From positions 1-28,063 of the IMG/VR virus record IMGVR_UViG_3300042567_000910: a stretch of DNA of 28,063 bases; one strand, given 5' to 3'. Source of the stretch: a virus. Of the stretch, positions 26,758 to 28,063 are shown one piece after another. The notes below the pieces were generated by a model. That model saw only the letters and a program-made list of their open reading frames with translations, did no database searches and had not been told where the DNA came from. The translations under genes and the position numbers were made by a program. The stretch's first letter is position 1. Each line of letters begins with the position of its first letter.

Positions 26758-27669
26758 ATGGCTATTTCACGCGCACAACTACTTAAAGAACTCTTGCCCG
26801 GTCTGAACGCATTGTTTGGACTTGAGTACGCCAAATATGGTGAAGAGCACAAAGAAATCTACGAAACAGAAGCGTCTGAGCGTAGTTTTGAAGAAGAGAC
26901 CAAGCTGTCTGGTTTCTCCGCCGCTCCGGTGAAGAACGAGGGCTCTGCCATTGCTTATGACAATGCGCAAGAAGCTTGGACTGCACGTTACAACCACGAA
27001 ACAATCGCGATGGGCTTCTCCATCACCGAAGAAGCCGTGGAAGATAACTTGTATGACTCTTTGTCAGCACGTTACACCAAGGCTTTGGCCCGTGGTATGG
27101 CGTACACCAAGCAGGTTAAGGCTGCCTTTGTATTGAACAACGCGTTCAATACTGCGGTTACCTACGGCGACGGCGTTACCTTGTGTAACACTGCTCACCC
27201 CCTGATCTCTGGTGGCACCAACAGCAATCGTCCGTCAACCGGCGCTGATTTGAACGAAACTTCGTTGGAAAACGCAGTTATTCAGATCGCTGCTTGGACA
27301 GATGAGCGCGGTTTGCTGATCGCTGCTAAGCCTAAGAAGCTGGTCGTACCTCCTTCTTTGATGTTCGTTGCTACCCGTCTGTTGGAAACTAACCTCCGTG
27401 TTGGTACTACTGACAACGATATCAACGCATTGAAGAACAATGGTTCGATCCCTGAAGGCTATTGCGTCAACCACTTCTTGACCGACACAAACGGTTGGTT
27501 CTTGTTGTCTGACGTGCCTAACGGCTTGAAGCACTTCGTCCGTATGCCTTTGGCTAATTCCATGGATGGAGACTTCGACACCGGAAATGTACGTTACAAG
27601 GCCCGCGAGCGTTACAGCTTCGGCGTTAGCGACCCACTCGGCATCTTCGGATCGCCCGGTTCGTCCTAA
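26758..27669 (+). CDS. Major capsid protein
   Basis: 303 residues, ATG at 26758 after AAGGAG. AISRAQLLKELLPGLNALFGLEYAKY, FEEETKLSGFSAAPVKNEGSAI, YNHETIAMGFSITEEAVEDN, TLCNTAHPL, IAAKPKKLVVPPSL and MDGDFDTGNVRYKARERYSFGVSDPLGIFG are the landmarks of an HK97-fold, Mu gpT-like major capsid protein. The codons are the most regular in the window, as expected for a highly expressed gene. It is closed by a strong terminator. Confidence 0.92.
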   Translation: MAISRAQLLKELLPGLNALFGLEYAKYGEEHKEIYETEASERSFEEETKLSGFSAAPVKNEGSAIAYDNAQEAWTARYNHETIAMGFSITEEAVEDNLYDSLSARYTKALARGMAYTKQVKAAFVLNNAFNTAVTYGDGVTLCNTAHPLISGGTNSNRPSTGADLNETSLENAVIQIAAWTDERGLLIAAKPKKLVVPPSLMFVATRLLETNLRVGTTDNDINALKNNGSIPEGYCVNHFLTDTNGWFLLSDVPNGLKHFVRMPLANSMDGDFDTGNVRYKARERYSFGVSDPLGIFGSPGSS

Positions 27670-27686
27670 GCCCTCGGGCTTTATAG

Positions 27687-27715
27687 AAAGGGCTCCTTCG
27701 GGGGCCCTTTTTATT
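27687..27715 (+). terminator. Intrinsic terminator after the capsid gene
   Basis: AAAGGGCTCC, UUCG tetraloop, GGGGCCCTTT: a 10-bp stem (with one U-G) closed by the stable C-UUCG-G loop and followed by TTATTT. A smaller hairpin AGCCC-TC-GGGCT (27669-27680) precedes it. It separates head transcripts from the next unit. Confidence 0.9.
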
Positions 27716-27717
27716 TG

Positions 27718-27746
27718 TTGCACACCACCAAACAAAGTGATATATT
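27718..27746 (+). promoter_or_regulatory. Sigma70-type promoter after the capsid terminator
   Basis: TTGCAC (27718-27723), 17 bases, TATATT (27741-27746). It begins two bases after the terminator T-run and gives a leader of about 85 bases before the next ATG. Confidence 0.65.
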
Positions 27747-27767
27747 CCAACTAATCCGGGTTTTCCG

Positions 27768-27812
27768 GTGTATCAAACAGTCCCGGCTGACTGACATGCA
27801 AGATTGATACAC
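27768..27812 (+). repeat. Perfect 9-bp inverted repeat in the leader
   Basis: GTGTATCAA (27768-27776) and TTGATACAC (27804-27812) are exact reverse complements around a 27-base loop. In RNA it forms a leader hairpin upstream of the ribosome site at about 27824; in DNA it could be an operator. Confidence 0.6.
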
Positions 27813-27838
27813 TTCAACGCATGTAAAGGAATTACATC

Positions 27839-28063
27839 ATGGGATTCGCAACTCACCTTGGCCCTTGGCTGCTCGGAACTGTTCGTAACACAACCGGCAC
27901 TACTGTTGGCACTATTGAAAACTGCGGCGCAACCGTTGTTTCTCAAACATTTAAAAAGAACTACACAGGTCAAGCCGCTTCCGCGACTACCGACACCATT
28001 TGCGTGTTACCTGCTGGCGCTCAAATTGTTGACATCTTGATTGACACCACTGTTGCATTTACA
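27839..28063 (+). CDS. Structural protein next to the capsid gene, 3' truncated
   Basis: The first 75 residues are present; the gene runs off the window. ATG at 27839 with AAAGGA upstream. MGFATHLGPWLLGTVRNTTGTTVGTIENCGATVVSQTF, then TICVLPAGAQIVDILIDTTVAF, is a Thr/Gly-rich beta protein of the sort found just after major capsid genes in podovirus-type phages, probably a capsid-cement or head protein. It has its own promoter and leader hairpin. Family assignment is by general appearance only. Confidence 0.7.
   Translation, partial: MGFATHLGPWLLGTVRNTTGTTVGTIENCGATVVSQTFKKNYTGQAASATTDTICVLPAGAQIVDILIDTTVAFT

Noticed and set aside
1-28063. CRISPR array, insertion sequence, integrase or complete tRNA
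   Set aside because: None was seen: there are no regularly spaced repeats, no transposase or recombinase motifs, and no full cloverleaf.

Overview
The window is part of a double-stranded DNA tailed-phage genome, most likely a podovirus-type phage of a Gram-negative host. The support is a complete packaging and head cassette (TerS, TerL, an 830-residue portal, a GroES-like co-chaperonin, a scaffold-like protein, a decoration-like protein and the major capsid protein), the tail end of an LPD38-type internal virion protein, and a phage recombination set. Many of the small genes resemble families I associate with phages of Burkholderiales and other freshwater betaproteobacteria; the host call is inference. 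I see no integrase, rRNA, complete tRNA, insertion sequence or CRISPR array.

Layout. Bases 1-969 (+) are the end of a late virion gene. Bases 1000-5555 (-) are an early recombination and nucleotide-metabolism operon: PD-(D/E)XK nuclease, small genes, a secreted cysteine-rich peptide, MazG-like pyrophosphohydrolase, ERF annealing protein, SSB, a ribbon-helix-helix protein and a Ref-like HNH protein. Bases 5556-5689 are a divergent control region with a good sigma70-type promoter, a 12-bp inverted repeat on the -10 boxes and an 18-bp palindrome. After a small VRR-NUC-like nuclease gene comes about 1 kb without a gene (5975-7039), full of RNA structure. It holds a complete hammerhead ribozyme core at 6339-6384 and a promoter-to-terminator small RNA at about 6563-6666.

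Bases 7040-14651 (+) start with a tightly coupled string of small genes, most joined by ATGA stop-start overlaps and including one HNH/AP2 homing-type endonuclease. They end with replication genes: a ParB-like protein, an SF2 helicase with a zinc ribbon, and a Toprim primase-like protein. No DNA polymerase is visible, so host polymerase is probably used. Bases 14631-18584 (-) are a visibly GC-richer island of 16 small genes, most with strong AGGAG-type ribosome sites; its one larger member is a cysteine-rich GP88/DUF7227-like protein.

Bases 18936-28063 (+) are the late region. TerS appears to be read from a promoter whose predicted start is the A of its ATG (leaderless). A LexA-type winged-helix protein lies between TerS and TerL, and the third copy of the 18-bp palindrome sits in its promoter. 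Head genes run to the major capsid protein and a strong terminator; a new promoter then drives the next structural gene, which runs off the window. Late genes at both ends suggest the early and replication region is flanked by late genes on a circularly permuted or larger genome.
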